A DNA stretch of 64,000 nt from Shewanella oneidensis MR-1 (lineage in GTDB: Bacteria; Pseudomonadota; Gammaproteobacteria; Enterobacterales; Shewanellaceae): contig NC_004347.2 of NCBI RefSeq assembly GCF_000146165.2, positions 4,449,029 to 4,513,028 of the forward strand. Direction: 5' to 3'. Made by a program: the position numbers and the translations under genes. Shown here one piece after another: positions 56,727 through 64,000 of this stretch; position 1 is the stretch's first letter; every line of letters begins with the position of its first letter. The notes under the pieces were generated by a model that was given only the letters and a program-made list of their open reading frames with translations, was not told the DNA's origin and ran no database searches.

Positions 56727-58101
56727 AAACCTAACGGCAAATGATTTAGACATGGTTGATGACGTTTATGGCGCCATGATGACAGATGCACCTAGTGGGC
56801 ATAGGCTCATCATATGGGCTTTAGCCGCCATGGTTGCCTGCTTTCTACTATGGGCTGGTTTTGCCGAACTCGATACAGTAACCACGGGTTCGGGTAAAGT
56901 GATCCCTTCTTCTCAAGTGCAAGTTATTCAAAGCCTTGATGGCGGGATCATGCAAGAGCTGTTTGTTCGAGACGGTGATCTTGTCACTAAAGGCCAACCA
57001 CTCGTTCGGATTGATGATACGCGTTTTCGCTCTGATTTTGCCCAGCAGGAGCAAGAAGTCTTTGGTTTAAAGACGAATGCAATCCGTATGCGCGCAGAGT
57101 TAGATAGCATACTCATATCGGATATGACTTCCGACTGGCGTGAACAAGTCAAAATCACCAAAAAAGACTTAGTGTTTCCCGACAGTATTATTCAGGCAGA
57201 GCCTGCCCTCGTGAAAAGGCAGCAGGAAGAATATAGCGGTCGTTTAGATAATCTGAGTAACCAACTGGAAATTCTGGTTCGTCAAATCCAGCAAAGACAG
57301 CAAGAAATTGATGATCTCGCATCAAAAACAACGACGTTAACAACCAGTATGCAGTTGATTTCTAGGGAATTAGAACTCACTCGACCACTCGCTAAAAAAG
57401 GAATTGTGCCCGAGGTTGAACTGCTAAAACTTGAACGCGCAGTTAACGATGCGCAAGGTGAGTTAAATTCATTACGACTGCTGAGACCGAAGCTTAAAGC
57501 AGCATTAGACGAAGCGATATTAAAGCGACGTGAAGCGGTATTTGTTTACGCGGCGGACCTGCGGGCACAGCTTAACGAAACACAAACCCGTTTATCCCGA
57601 ATGAATGAAGCTCAGGTGGGAGCTCAGGATAAGGTAAGTAAAGCGATTATCACCTCCCCCGTAAACGGCACCATTAAGACAGTGCATATCAACACCTTAG
57701 GTGGTGTAGTTCAACCAGGGGTTGATATCATTGAAATCGTCCCCTCTGAAGACCAATTACTAATAGAAACCAAGATCTTACCTAAGGATATTGCGTTTTT
57801 ACATACAGGTTTACCTGCAGTAGTTAAGGTAACGGCCTATGACTTTACCCGCTACGGTGGGCTCAAAGGTACAGTCGAGCATATAAGTGCCGATACCTCA
57901 CAGGATGAAGAAGGAAATAGCTTCTACCTTATAAAGGTCAGAACCGAAGAATCGAGTTTGATAAAAGACGATGGCACACAGATGCCAATTATACCGGGGA
58001 TGTTAACAACCGTTGACGTCATCACCGGACAAAGATCCATTCTTGAGTACATTTTAAATCCAATTTTAAGGGCTAAGGACACAGCGCTCAGAGAGCGTTA
58101 A
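56719..58101 (+). CDS. Type I secretion membrane-fusion protein (HlyD/LapC-like)
   Basis: Periplasmic adaptor linking the ABC protein to the TolC-like pore. It has 460 residues from ATG 56719, with GGAGG upstream, and overlaps the ABC gene by 8 bases. One N-terminal membrane helix (LIIWALAAMVACFLLWAGFAEL) precedes the lipoyl/barrel half VTTGSGKVIPSSQVQVIQSLDGGI. A long coiled coil follows (residues about 150-330), then the HlyD C-terminal signature SPVNGTIKTVHINTLGGVVQPG. Confidence 0.95.
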   Translation: MSKNLTANDLDMVDDVYGAMMTDAPSGHRLIIWALAAMVACFLLWAGFAELDTVTTGSGKVIPSSQVQVIQSLDGGIMQELFVRDGDLVTKGQPLVRIDDTRFRSDFAQQEQEVFGLKTNAIRMRAELDSILISDMTSDWREQVKITKKDLVFPDSIIQAEPALVKRQQEEYSGRLDNLSNQLEILVRQIQQRQQEIDDLASKTTTLTTSMQLISRELELTRPLAKKGIVPEVELLKLERAVNDAQGELNSLRLLRPKLKAALDEAILKRREAVFVYAADLRAQLNETQTRLSRMNEAQVGAQDKVSKAIITSPVNGTIKTVHINTLGGVVQPGVDIIEIVPSEDQLLIETKILPKDIAFLHTGLPAVVKVTAYDFTRYGGLKGTVEHISADTSQDEEGNSFYLIKVRTEESSLIKDDGTQMPIIPGMLTTVDVITGQRSILEYILNPILRAKDTALRER

Positions 58102-58127
58102 GCCTGTTATAAACCGGGAGGTTTGCA

Positions 58128-59543
58128 ATGAAGACTTTAGTAAGACGCCAATTTCAATGTTCAAAAATAGCGGTCCTGCTGTCAGCTATTTTGCTGCCAC
58201 TATCCGCTCAAAGCCAAACACTTGAGCAAGCGGTTGCACACACACTCGATACAAACCCAGATCTACGAGTGGCGTTTAACCGCTTTAAAGCGAGAGAAGA
58301 GCAAGTGAATCAGGCAATTGCTGGTTACATGCCAACAGTTGATCTCACTGGTGGTTATGGCTACGAGCAAACAGATAGCGTATCAACCCGTCGACGTAAA
58401 AATGTCGGCGATGTCGATAGCAATGGCGTAGCAGAACTAAACCGTGGTGAGTTTGGTATTAGCCTAAAACAAATGCTGTTTGATGGCTTTTATACCAGTA
58501 GCGAAGTTGACCGTTATAGCTTTGAAGCCAGTGCAGACCAATGGGCACTTCTCGCTGCCGCCGAAGATATGGCGTTAGATGTCAGTAAAGCGTATCTCAA
58601 CTATCTGCGCACCGATGAGGTATTAAAGCTGGCGGAGAAAAACCTCAACAGCCATAAAGAAATCTATGATCAAATTAAGCAACGTACTGACTCTGGCTTG
58701 GGCTCAACCGCCGATCTTTCACAAATTTCAGGACGTCTTGCAAGGGCTAATGCGAATGTGATTTCCGCGCGTAACAATTTACTCGATGCAAAAGCACAAT
58801 TTGTGCGAGTCGTTGCGGCCGACCCCGTTGACTTGATTCAACCCGTTCCTGATGCCGATATGCTTCCTAAGGATTTAAACAGCAGTATTGCTGATGCCGA
58901 GAAAAATCATCCCATCCTTAAATCTGCAGCAAACGATATTCGTGCGGCTGAAAATGAGCGTTCATCAACCCAAGCCAACTATTATCCGCAAGTTTCATTA
59001 GAGCTAAATGGTAGCTGGAACAATGATGTTGGGGGTGAAGATGGTGTAAGCGCAATAGCAAGCCAAAACGTAGGTGGTTACAGTAACGATATCGTCGCCA
59101 TGGTGCGAGTCAAATATAACCTCTTTGCAGGCGGTAAAGACCTTGCTCGCGAAAAAGAATCTGCTTACAAACTCAGTGAAGCCAAAGAAATCCGTCAGCG
59201 CGCACAAAGAGAAGTCGTAGAAGGGGTCAATCTGGCATGGAATGCCTACGAAATGTTAGCGCCTCAAAAGCAATACATACGTGACCATGTGATAGCCGCC
59301 AAAGATACTCAGTCTGCCTATGCGCAGCAATTTAACCTTGGCCAACGCAGCTTACTCGACTTACTTGATACTGAAAATGAGTTGTTCGAAGCACGTAAGG
59401 ACTATTTACAAGCTGAATACGATGAAACCATTGCGAAATATCGTGTACTAAATTCGACTGGCCGCCTACTCGACTCACTCAAAGTAACCCGTCCTGAAGC
59501 ATGGCGTGGAGAACGTAACTACGAAGGAGGAGCAAATCAATGA
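58128..59543 (+). CDS. aggA: TolC-family outer-membrane channel AggA
   Basis: Outer-membrane exit pore for BpfA; homologous to LapE and to S. oneidensis AggA. It has 471 residues. A signal peptide (ending SAQSQ) is followed by TLEQAVAHTLDTNPDLRVA, typical of TolC, and the duplicated OEP domains (SGLGSTADLSQISGRLARANAN and FNLGQRSLLDLLDTENELFEARKDYLQAEYD). AGGAGG-like sequence lies upstream of ATG 58128. It overlaps the OmpA-like gene by 4 bases. Confidence 0.95.
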   Translation: MKTLVRRQFQCSKIAVLLSAILLPLSAQSQTLEQAVAHTLDTNPDLRVAFNRFKAREEQVNQAIAGYMPTVDLTGGYGYEQTDSVSTRRRKNVGDVDSNGVAELNRGEFGISLKQMLFDGFYTSSEVDRYSFEASADQWALLAAAEDMALDVSKAYLNYLRTDEVLKLAEKNLNSHKEIYDQIKQRTDSGLGSTADLSQISGRLARANANVISARNNLLDAKAQFVRVVAADPVDLIQPVPDADMLPKDLNSSIADAEKNHPILKSAANDIRAAENERSSTQANYYPQVSLELNGSWNNDVGGEDGVSAIASQNVGGYSNDIVAMVRVKYNLFAGGKDLAREKESAYKLSEAKEIRQRAQREVVEGVNLAWNAYEMLAPQKQYIRDHVIAAKDTQSAYAQQFNLGQRSLLDLLDTENELFEARKDYLQAEYDETIAKYRVLNSTGRLLDSLKVTRPEAWRGERNYEGGANQ

Positions 59544-60145
59544 AAACGTCTATCCTATTACTTAGCGTGACGCTTTTAGCGGGTTGCTCCATACGTGATA
59601 CAGTCAATATTGACGAGATGACCACGACCCAGGCATCCGATCTTTCTGATAAGGATGGTGATGGTGTCATTGAAGCCCGTGAACGTTGTAACGAAACGGC
59701 AAAGGGTGCAGGCACGGATAACTACGGCTGTGGTCAAATAAAGTCAATTAATGAACGTAAGGAAATCAACGTATTATTTCCTAACAACTCAGCTTATATT
59801 GCACCTGAGTATTATCCTCAAATCGAAGAAGTGGCGATATTCTTACGTCAATATCCCACAACTAAAGTGACCATTGAAGGACACACAAGTCGTACAGGCA
59901 CGGACGAAACAAACAAGGAATTATCGCAGGAGCGTGCTAATGCTGTTACCGCCGTTCTCGCCGAACGTTTCGGTATCGACAGAAGCCGACTGACAGCCAT
60001 AGGCTATGGTTCAAGTCGTCCAATTGTTTTAGAGCAGACTCCTGAAGCTGAAATACGTAACCGTAGAGTCGTTGCAGAGGTGACGGGTGACGATACAGCA
60101 ACAGATATGAAATGGACGATTTATTCCGTCGATGACACCAATTAA
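59540..60145 (+). CDS. OmpA-like lipoprotein
   Basis: A 201-residue outer-membrane lipoprotein with the lipobox LAGC at residue 16. A short acidic stretch (DKDGDGVIEARERC, perhaps a calcium-binding loop) is followed by a C-terminal OmpA peptidoglycan-binding domain (TIEGHTSRTGTDETNKELSQERANAV, then LTAIGYGSSRPI and RNRRVVAEV). It is part of the bpf operon between aggA and bpfG. Such a gene is not part of the classic lapABC set; a wall-anchoring or pore-stabilising job is possible but unproven. Confidence 0.92.
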   Translation: MKTSILLLSVTLLAGCSIRDTVNIDEMTTTQASDLSDKDGDGVIEARERCNETAKGAGTDNYGCGQIKSINERKEINVLFPNNSAYIAPEYYPQIEEVAIFLRQYPTTKVTIEGHTSRTGTDETNKELSQERANAVTAVLAERFGIDRSRLTAIGYGSSRPIVLEQTPEAEIRNRRVVAEVTGDDTATDMKWTIYSVDDTN

Positions 60146-60163
60146 ACACCAATAGAGTAGGCT

Positions 60164-60871
60164 ATGAACGGCAGGCTAAAAGGTAACAATGCGTTTTTTC
60201 GAGCCTGCCGCTCATGCCTAGTTGTGTCTGCGTTAGGGATTAGCTGTCTATATGCTGCTCCAACTCAAAAACTCGATGAAGCCAAAATCACTTCTACGTT
60301 AGAAAAACGTTATGGTGAGCGAGCAGGTATGCGAGCAAGAGCTTGGTTTAAAGTGTTGGCGGAGGCAAGCACGGTTGACGAAAAAGAAAAGCTATTGAAA
60401 GTTAACAATTTTTTCAATTTATTCCGCTTCGTCGATGACATAAAATTATGGGGAGAATCAAACTATTGGGCCACTCCGATGGAGTTTATTGGAGTCAATG
60501 GTGGAGATTGTGAAGATTTTTCAATCGCCAAGTATTTCACGCTGCTTGAGTTAGGTGTACCCGAAGATAAGATGCGGATCACCATGGTTAAAGCAACCAG
60601 CGTGAATCAATATCATATGGTATTGGCTTACTATGATACGCCTGCGTCCATCCCTTTAGTGCTCGATAATCTCGATCATGTCATCAAACCTGCTACTCAA
60701 CGTAAAGATCTGATCCCCGTTTACAGTTTTAACGGTAAACAATTATGGCTTAACAAAGAACAGGGACGAGGCGTTTTAGCTGGCTCGTCAACACGACTCG
60801 AAAAATGGAATGACCTAACCCATAGGTTAGGGGTTGATCGCTTAAGACAACCCAAATTAAAACTGGAGTAG
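60164..60871 (+). CDS. bpfG: Periplasmic cysteine protease BpfG (LapG-like)
   Basis: A 235-residue transglutaminase-like cysteine protease (DUF920/peptidase C93) that cleaves the adhesin at its di-alanine site and releases cells from the biofilm. A signal sequence is present near residues 12-31. The catalytic triad is C116 (NGGDCEDFS), H151 (NQYHMVLAYY) and D168 (LVLDNLDHV). The acidic DCED context also supplies the calcium site that LapG requires. It is followed after 8 bp by bpfD, whose product inhibits it. Confidence 0.95.
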   Translation: MNGRLKGNNAFFRACRSCLVVSALGISCLYAAPTQKLDEAKITSTLEKRYGERAGMRARAWFKVLAEASTVDEKEKLLKVNNFFNLFRFVDDIKLWGESNYWATPMEFIGVNGGDCEDFSIAKYFTLLELGVPEDKMRITMVKATSVNQYHMVLAYYDTPASIPLVLDNLDHVIKPATQRKDLIPVYSFNGKQLWLNKEQGRGVLAGSSTRLEKWNDLTHRLGVDRLRQPKLKLE

Positions 60872-60879
60872 CACCCAAG

Positions 60880-62799
60880 ATGACACTGTTTAGACAGATT
60901 TATTCGCTGCTTTTTAGCCTGTTCTTGTTAGTTGTAGCAAGTCTTGGCTATGTGCAATTTACGGAGACTCAAAGCTTTTTAACCAAGCAAATGGAATCGG
61001 ATCTAAACAATGCCAGTACCTCGCTTGGTTTAATGCTGACACCCGCACTTGAGGCCGGAGATACCGTTGCAGCAGAAACCCTAGTCAACGTTATTTTTGA
61101 AGGCGGCTATTATAACAATATCAAACTGATATGGATGGTTGACGGCAAACAGCAGGAATGGAATAACCCTATTAAAATTGATGATGTACCTCAATGGTTT
61201 ATCAATTTGAATCTCTTTAAAACCATCAAAAAAGAAAGCACTATTACCTCAGGGTGGTTACAACTAGCACAACTTGAAATTACGGCCCATCCCGGCTTTG
61301 GTTACCATGAATTATGGCGGATCATGTCCAACACTCTTATCGTATTTTCATTGCTGTTTTTGGTCGCCATCTTTACCGCAAGATTAGGACTAACGTGGAT
61401 TTTAAAACCATTAAATGCCCTATCTGAACATGCCAAAAAGATTGCAGCGAGACAGTTTGGCCCCGATATGCCACTCCCTAGCACCACCGAATTAAAGGAT
61501 TTGGTCACGGCATTTAATAGTATGTCAGCCCAACTCAAACACCTTTTTCAATCCCTAGATGAAGAAGTCGGCTCATTACGTAAAAAGAACCTCACCGATC
61601 CCGCCTCTGGACTTCCTAATCGTCAATATGTGGTCAGTCGTCTTAATGGCTGGCTAAGCGAACCTAGCAGTGGCGCACTATTTTTAGCTAAACTCGATTG
61701 GCTCGAAGAAGTACACAGTAAGTATGGATACCAAGTTCGCGATGAAACGATTCGCCTGCTCGCAGAGAAGCTAGTACAACAATTAAATGAAATCACACCA
61801 TCGGTCATTGCACGGATTGCCGCTTTTGAGTTTGCCTTCCTTGTTACCGATGTCGAGCACGATCAAATTAGCAAATACCTGCAAACACTGATCCGCACAA
61901 TCAATCAAGAAATCTCTAAAGCGGGTTGTAAACCCAATGAGAATTTTGCGATAGGAGTTGCAGAGCGCGTTGGACAAATGAAGGTTTCCGACATTCTTGC
62001 ACAAGCGGATAATGCCTTGCAAAAAGCGCTAAAAGACAACAAAACCTTTCATTGGTTTGAGACGACAGAACAACAGATCTTCACTCGTGAGCAATGGCGC
62101 GACAACCTAAGCCACGCCATTAGCAACAAGAAATTTAAATTCCGCTGGCAGCCGATCCAGTTTTGTAATGGCGATGGCGTCACCCAACGGGAACTCTACT
62201 GCCAACTCGAACTGGGTGATAAACTTACCCATGCTGGGCAGTTTATGCCCTATATAGAGCTATTATCATTGGGTTCACTGCTCGATAAATGCTTAATCGA
62301 AACGGTTTACGAGCAAAAGCTGCTTGAGCGCAACTACGAGCCATTGGCAATAAACTTAACCCATCAAAGTCTCAGTGATAGTCAATTTCATCAATGGCTC
62401 AATCACTTCCTGCGTAATGCCCCACAGGTTGAACGAATGTGTTTCGAAATCCCAGAAGCGGGCGTTTATAGCGATTTAGAATCCTGTACGCGCCTTTGCA
62501 ATATTATTAGGGATAATGGTGCTAAATTTGGTATTGACCATTTTGGCCGCCAATTTGGCTCAATGTCTTACCTACAAGGCTTAAGACCAAGCTATGTGAA
62601 ACTCGATCAATCCTTTGCCTACTATGATGAGGCCTCACATAATAGCGAGCTCTGCCGCGCTATTATCAATGTCGCCAAGGGATTGGATATTCAAGTCATC
62701 GTTACAGGCATTCAAGAAAAAGCACAGCTAGAACGTTTTAATGAGCTTAAAACAGACGCCTATCAGGGCTTTATTGCTCCACCAGAGAATATCGAATAA
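60880..62799 (+). CDS. bpfD: c-di-GMP receptor BpfD (LapD-like)
   Basis: A 639-residue inner-membrane receptor that sequesters BpfG when c-di-GMP is bound. Layout: membrane helix (about 5-25), periplasmic LapD-type domain (30-145) with the Trp that binds LapG in TSGW126, second membrane helix (about 152-170), HAMP domain, then GGDEF-like and EAL-like domains. Both are degenerate: AAFEF (314-318) replaces GGDEF, and the EAL motif is replaced by LYCQLEL (near 440). The protein should therefore bind rather than make or degrade c-di-GMP. It closes the operon, before a terminator. Confidence 0.95.
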   Translation: MTLFRQIYSLLFSLFLLVVASLGYVQFTETQSFLTKQMESDLNNASTSLGLMLTPALEAGDTVAAETLVNVIFEGGYYNNIKLIWMVDGKQQEWNNPIKIDDVPQWFINLNLFKTIKKESTITSGWLQLAQLEITAHPGFGYHELWRIMSNTLIVFSLLFLVAIFTARLGLTWILKPLNALSEHAKKIAARQFGPDMPLPSTTELKDLVTAFNSMSAQLKHLFQSLDEEVGSLRKKNLTDPASGLPNRQYVVSRLNGWLSEPSSGALFLAKLDWLEEVHSKYGYQVRDETIRLLAEKLVQQLNEITPSVIARIAAFEFAFLVTDVEHDQISKYLQTLIRTINQEISKAGCKPNENFAIGVAERVGQMKVSDILAQADNALQKALKDNKTFHWFETTEQQIFTREQWRDNLSHAISNKKFKFRWQPIQFCNGDGVTQRELYCQLELGDKLTHAGQFMPYIELLSLGSLLDKCLIETVYEQKLLERNYEPLAINLTHQSLSDSQFHQWLNHFLRNAPQVERMCFEIPEAGVYSDLESCTRLCNIIRDNGAKFGIDHFGRQFGSMSYLQGLRPSYVKLDQSFAYYDEASHNSELCRAIINVAKGLDIQVIVTGIQEKAQLERFNELKTDAYQGFIAPPENIE

Positions 62800-62815
62800 C
62801 TTAAGCGTCATTGTG

Positions 62816-62839
62816 ATGAGGCTCCTTCGGGAGCCTCAT
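62816..62839 (+). terminator. Terminator of the bpf operon
   Basis: The 10-bp stem ATGAGGCTCC/GGAGCCTCAT has a TTCG tetraloop closed by C-G and is followed by a short T run. It lies 17 bp after the bpfD stop. Confidence 0.85.
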
Positions 62840-62940
62840 TTATGTGGTAAACCTTATAAGTAGCATGTGGTCAAAAAACCTTAACCCATCAGGCCTAGAT
62901 CTAATCACCAGCAACAAAGAACAAAAAAGTAGATACAAAA

Positions 62941-62974
62941 AAGCCTCAGTCATTCTTTCGAAATTCTGAGGCTT
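62941..62974 (-). terminator. Terminator of the tRNA operon
   Basis: The stem AAGCCTCAG/CTGAGGCTT is followed, on the minus strand, by a T-rich tract. It lies 10 bp past the last tRNA 3' end. Confidence 0.85.
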
Positions 62975-62983
62975 AAATGTAAT

Positions 62984-63060
<77 letters not shown>

Positions 63061-63113
63061 TAACTGTTAACTATTTACCTGAATACTCAAGTGCGCTAGT
63101 TATGCGAAGAATG

Positions 63114-63190
<77 letters not shown>

Positions 63191-63205
63191 AAAATGTAAA
63201 TGAAA

Positions 63206-63282
63206 TGGGGTGACTGATGGGGCTCGAACCCACGACAACCGGAATCACAATCCGGGACTCTACCAACTGAGCTACAATCACC
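63206..63282 (-). tRNA. tRNA-His(GTG)
   Basis: Begins GGTGATTGTAGCTCAG on the minus strand. The anticodon loop TTGTGAT holds GTG. It ends CCCCA, with the His-specific 5' G opposite a C discriminator. Confidence 0.95.
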
Positions 63283-63333
63283 ACTGACTTTCACTTATAT
63301 TGCTAACAAAGAAGCTCACAACTCATTCGGAAG

Positions 63334-63410
63334 TGGTGCGCCCAAAAGGATTCGAACCTTCGGCCTCACCCTCCGGAGGGGTGCGCTCTATCCAGCTGAG
63401 CTATGGGCGC
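63334..63410 (-). tRNA. tRNA-Arg(CCG)
   Basis: A 77-nt tRNA with encoded CCA. It begins GCGCCCATAGCTCAG on the minus strand, and the anticodon loop CTCCGGA holds CCG. It is first in the Arg-His-Pro-Pro unit. Confidence 0.95.
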
Positions 63411-63616
63411 TCGCCTTGGTTAGCGCCGCATATAGTATGGACAAATAGTCCTTGAGTCTATAGCTATTTTGCACTTTTTTGCTGACTGCTCAAGTTTTGA
63501 TACATTAGCATGCTTTTTCAGCGAAAACACAGTTTAAATATGACTTGGATGTTACGGTATTTCATGTTAATTATAGCGTTTAGCAACAATTAACGCAGAA
63601 CTGATTAGTGAGTATC

Positions 63617-64000
63617 ATGTTTAGGGATGAAGATGAGACTACCCCACCTCGAGCTCGTGAGGTTGAGCGCTTAAAAAAGAGACTTTATCGCCTTAAATAT
63701 TTGGCACATAAGTACAAGCGTGCGGAAGTGGTTCAAAATGCGTTACTCGAATTGTCCCATATTGCCACTCAGGTTTCCTCGCTGGAGGAATTTTACTTAG
63801 GGGTTCACCACCATCTAAAACAGCTTATCTCCGCGGATAATTTTTTTATCGCGACTCTCGATGTGAATAGCGGTGCCATTTCAGTTCCCTTCTTTGCGGA
63901 TGAGAAAGACGCGCATCCTTCCCAACTTTATCCAGAGCAGTCACTATCAACACTGTTACAGCAAGGGTTAACAGGTTATGTATTTCGCACGGGACAAACC
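63617..64000 (+). CDS. GAF-domain signalling protein (partial)
   Basis: Open from ATG 63617 to the window end (128 codons). A basic helical N-terminus (VERLKKRLYRLKYLAHKYKRAE) leads into a GAF-like domain (LLELSHIATQVSSLEEFYLGVHHHLKQLISADNFFIATLD, then GLTGYVFRTGQT). This arrangement is common before GGDEF/EAL output domains in Shewanella. The output domain lies outside the window, so the function is not settled. Confidence 0.8.
   Translation, partial: MFRDEDETTPPRAREVERLKKRLYRLKYLAHKYKRAEVVQNALLELSHIATQVSSLEEFYLGVHHHLKQLISADNFFIATLDVNSGAISVPFFADEKDAHPSQLYPEQSLSTLLQQGLTGYVFRTGQT

Overview
The window is a piece of a gammaproteobacterial chromosome, almost certainly Shewanella and most like S. 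oneidensis. Three things point there: the order xerC-DUF484-dapF-lysA-lptM / cyaY / cyaA / hemCDXY; the following biofilm operon, whose giant adhesin has 2768 codons and the BpfA layout; and the ktr-apbE-motAB-exoD-pst block. This is recognition from memory, not a database search.

Layout. (1) 1-8.2 kb is a decayed, mobile-element-rich stretch. It holds an unknown Cys-rich protein, a dead P4-type integrase split by an IS10-like element with a perfect 9-bp target duplication, uppP, a 270-bp MITE-like element, an IS630 remnant, a small thioredoxin-like protein and the first of three equivalent IS3-family copies. (2) 8.2-23.5 kb carries ion and phosphate transport and motility genes, many visibly AT-rich: terC, a CBS-domain protein with a small secreted partner, ktrAB, apbE, an IS256-family element inserted beside a remnant of the antiporter gene nhaD, motAB, an exoD-like gene and pstSCAB behind a good Pho box. 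(3) 23.5-31.2 kb lies between IS3 copies 2 and 3. It has a nucleoside module (flavodoxin-like oxidoreductase, nupC, nucleoside phosphorylase, Crp/Fnr-type regulator), a catB-type acetyltransferase, a relic of a REP-associated transposase and a small membrane-protein gene split by IS3 copy 3. (4) 31.2-45.8 kb is ordinary core chromosome: ytfE/scdA, an AlbA_2 protein, hupE, HAD phosphatase, xerC, DUF484, dapF, lysA, lptM, cyaY, cyaA and hemCDXY. (5) 46.1-62.8 kb is the Lap-type biofilm system: adhesin bpfA, type I secretion ABC protein, membrane-fusion protein, TolC-like aggA, an OmpA-like lipoprotein, the periplasmic protease bpfG and the c-di-GMP receptor bpfD. (6) 63-63.4 kb is a tRNA cluster (Arg-His-Pro-Pro, minus strand). 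The window ends inside a GAF-type protein gene.

How the genes work together. The type I system exports BpfA, whose N-terminal retention module anchors it at the outer-membrane pore. BpfG cuts at the di-alanine site unless c-di-GMP-bound BpfD sequesters it. The adhesin shows recent internal duplication (3 x 303 bp, 3 x 327 bp and 4 x 297 bp repeats). The pst genes form a PhoB-type phosphate uptake operon. KtrAB is a potassium uptake pair. MotAB is a stator pair with no other flagellar gene nearby.

I did not find a clearly undescribed system. The most informative observations are the layered IS history, the fold-back control structure in the IS10-like element, a perfect 27-bp palindrome upstream of ytfE, the octamer array before the dead integrase, and the repeat homogenisation within bpfA.
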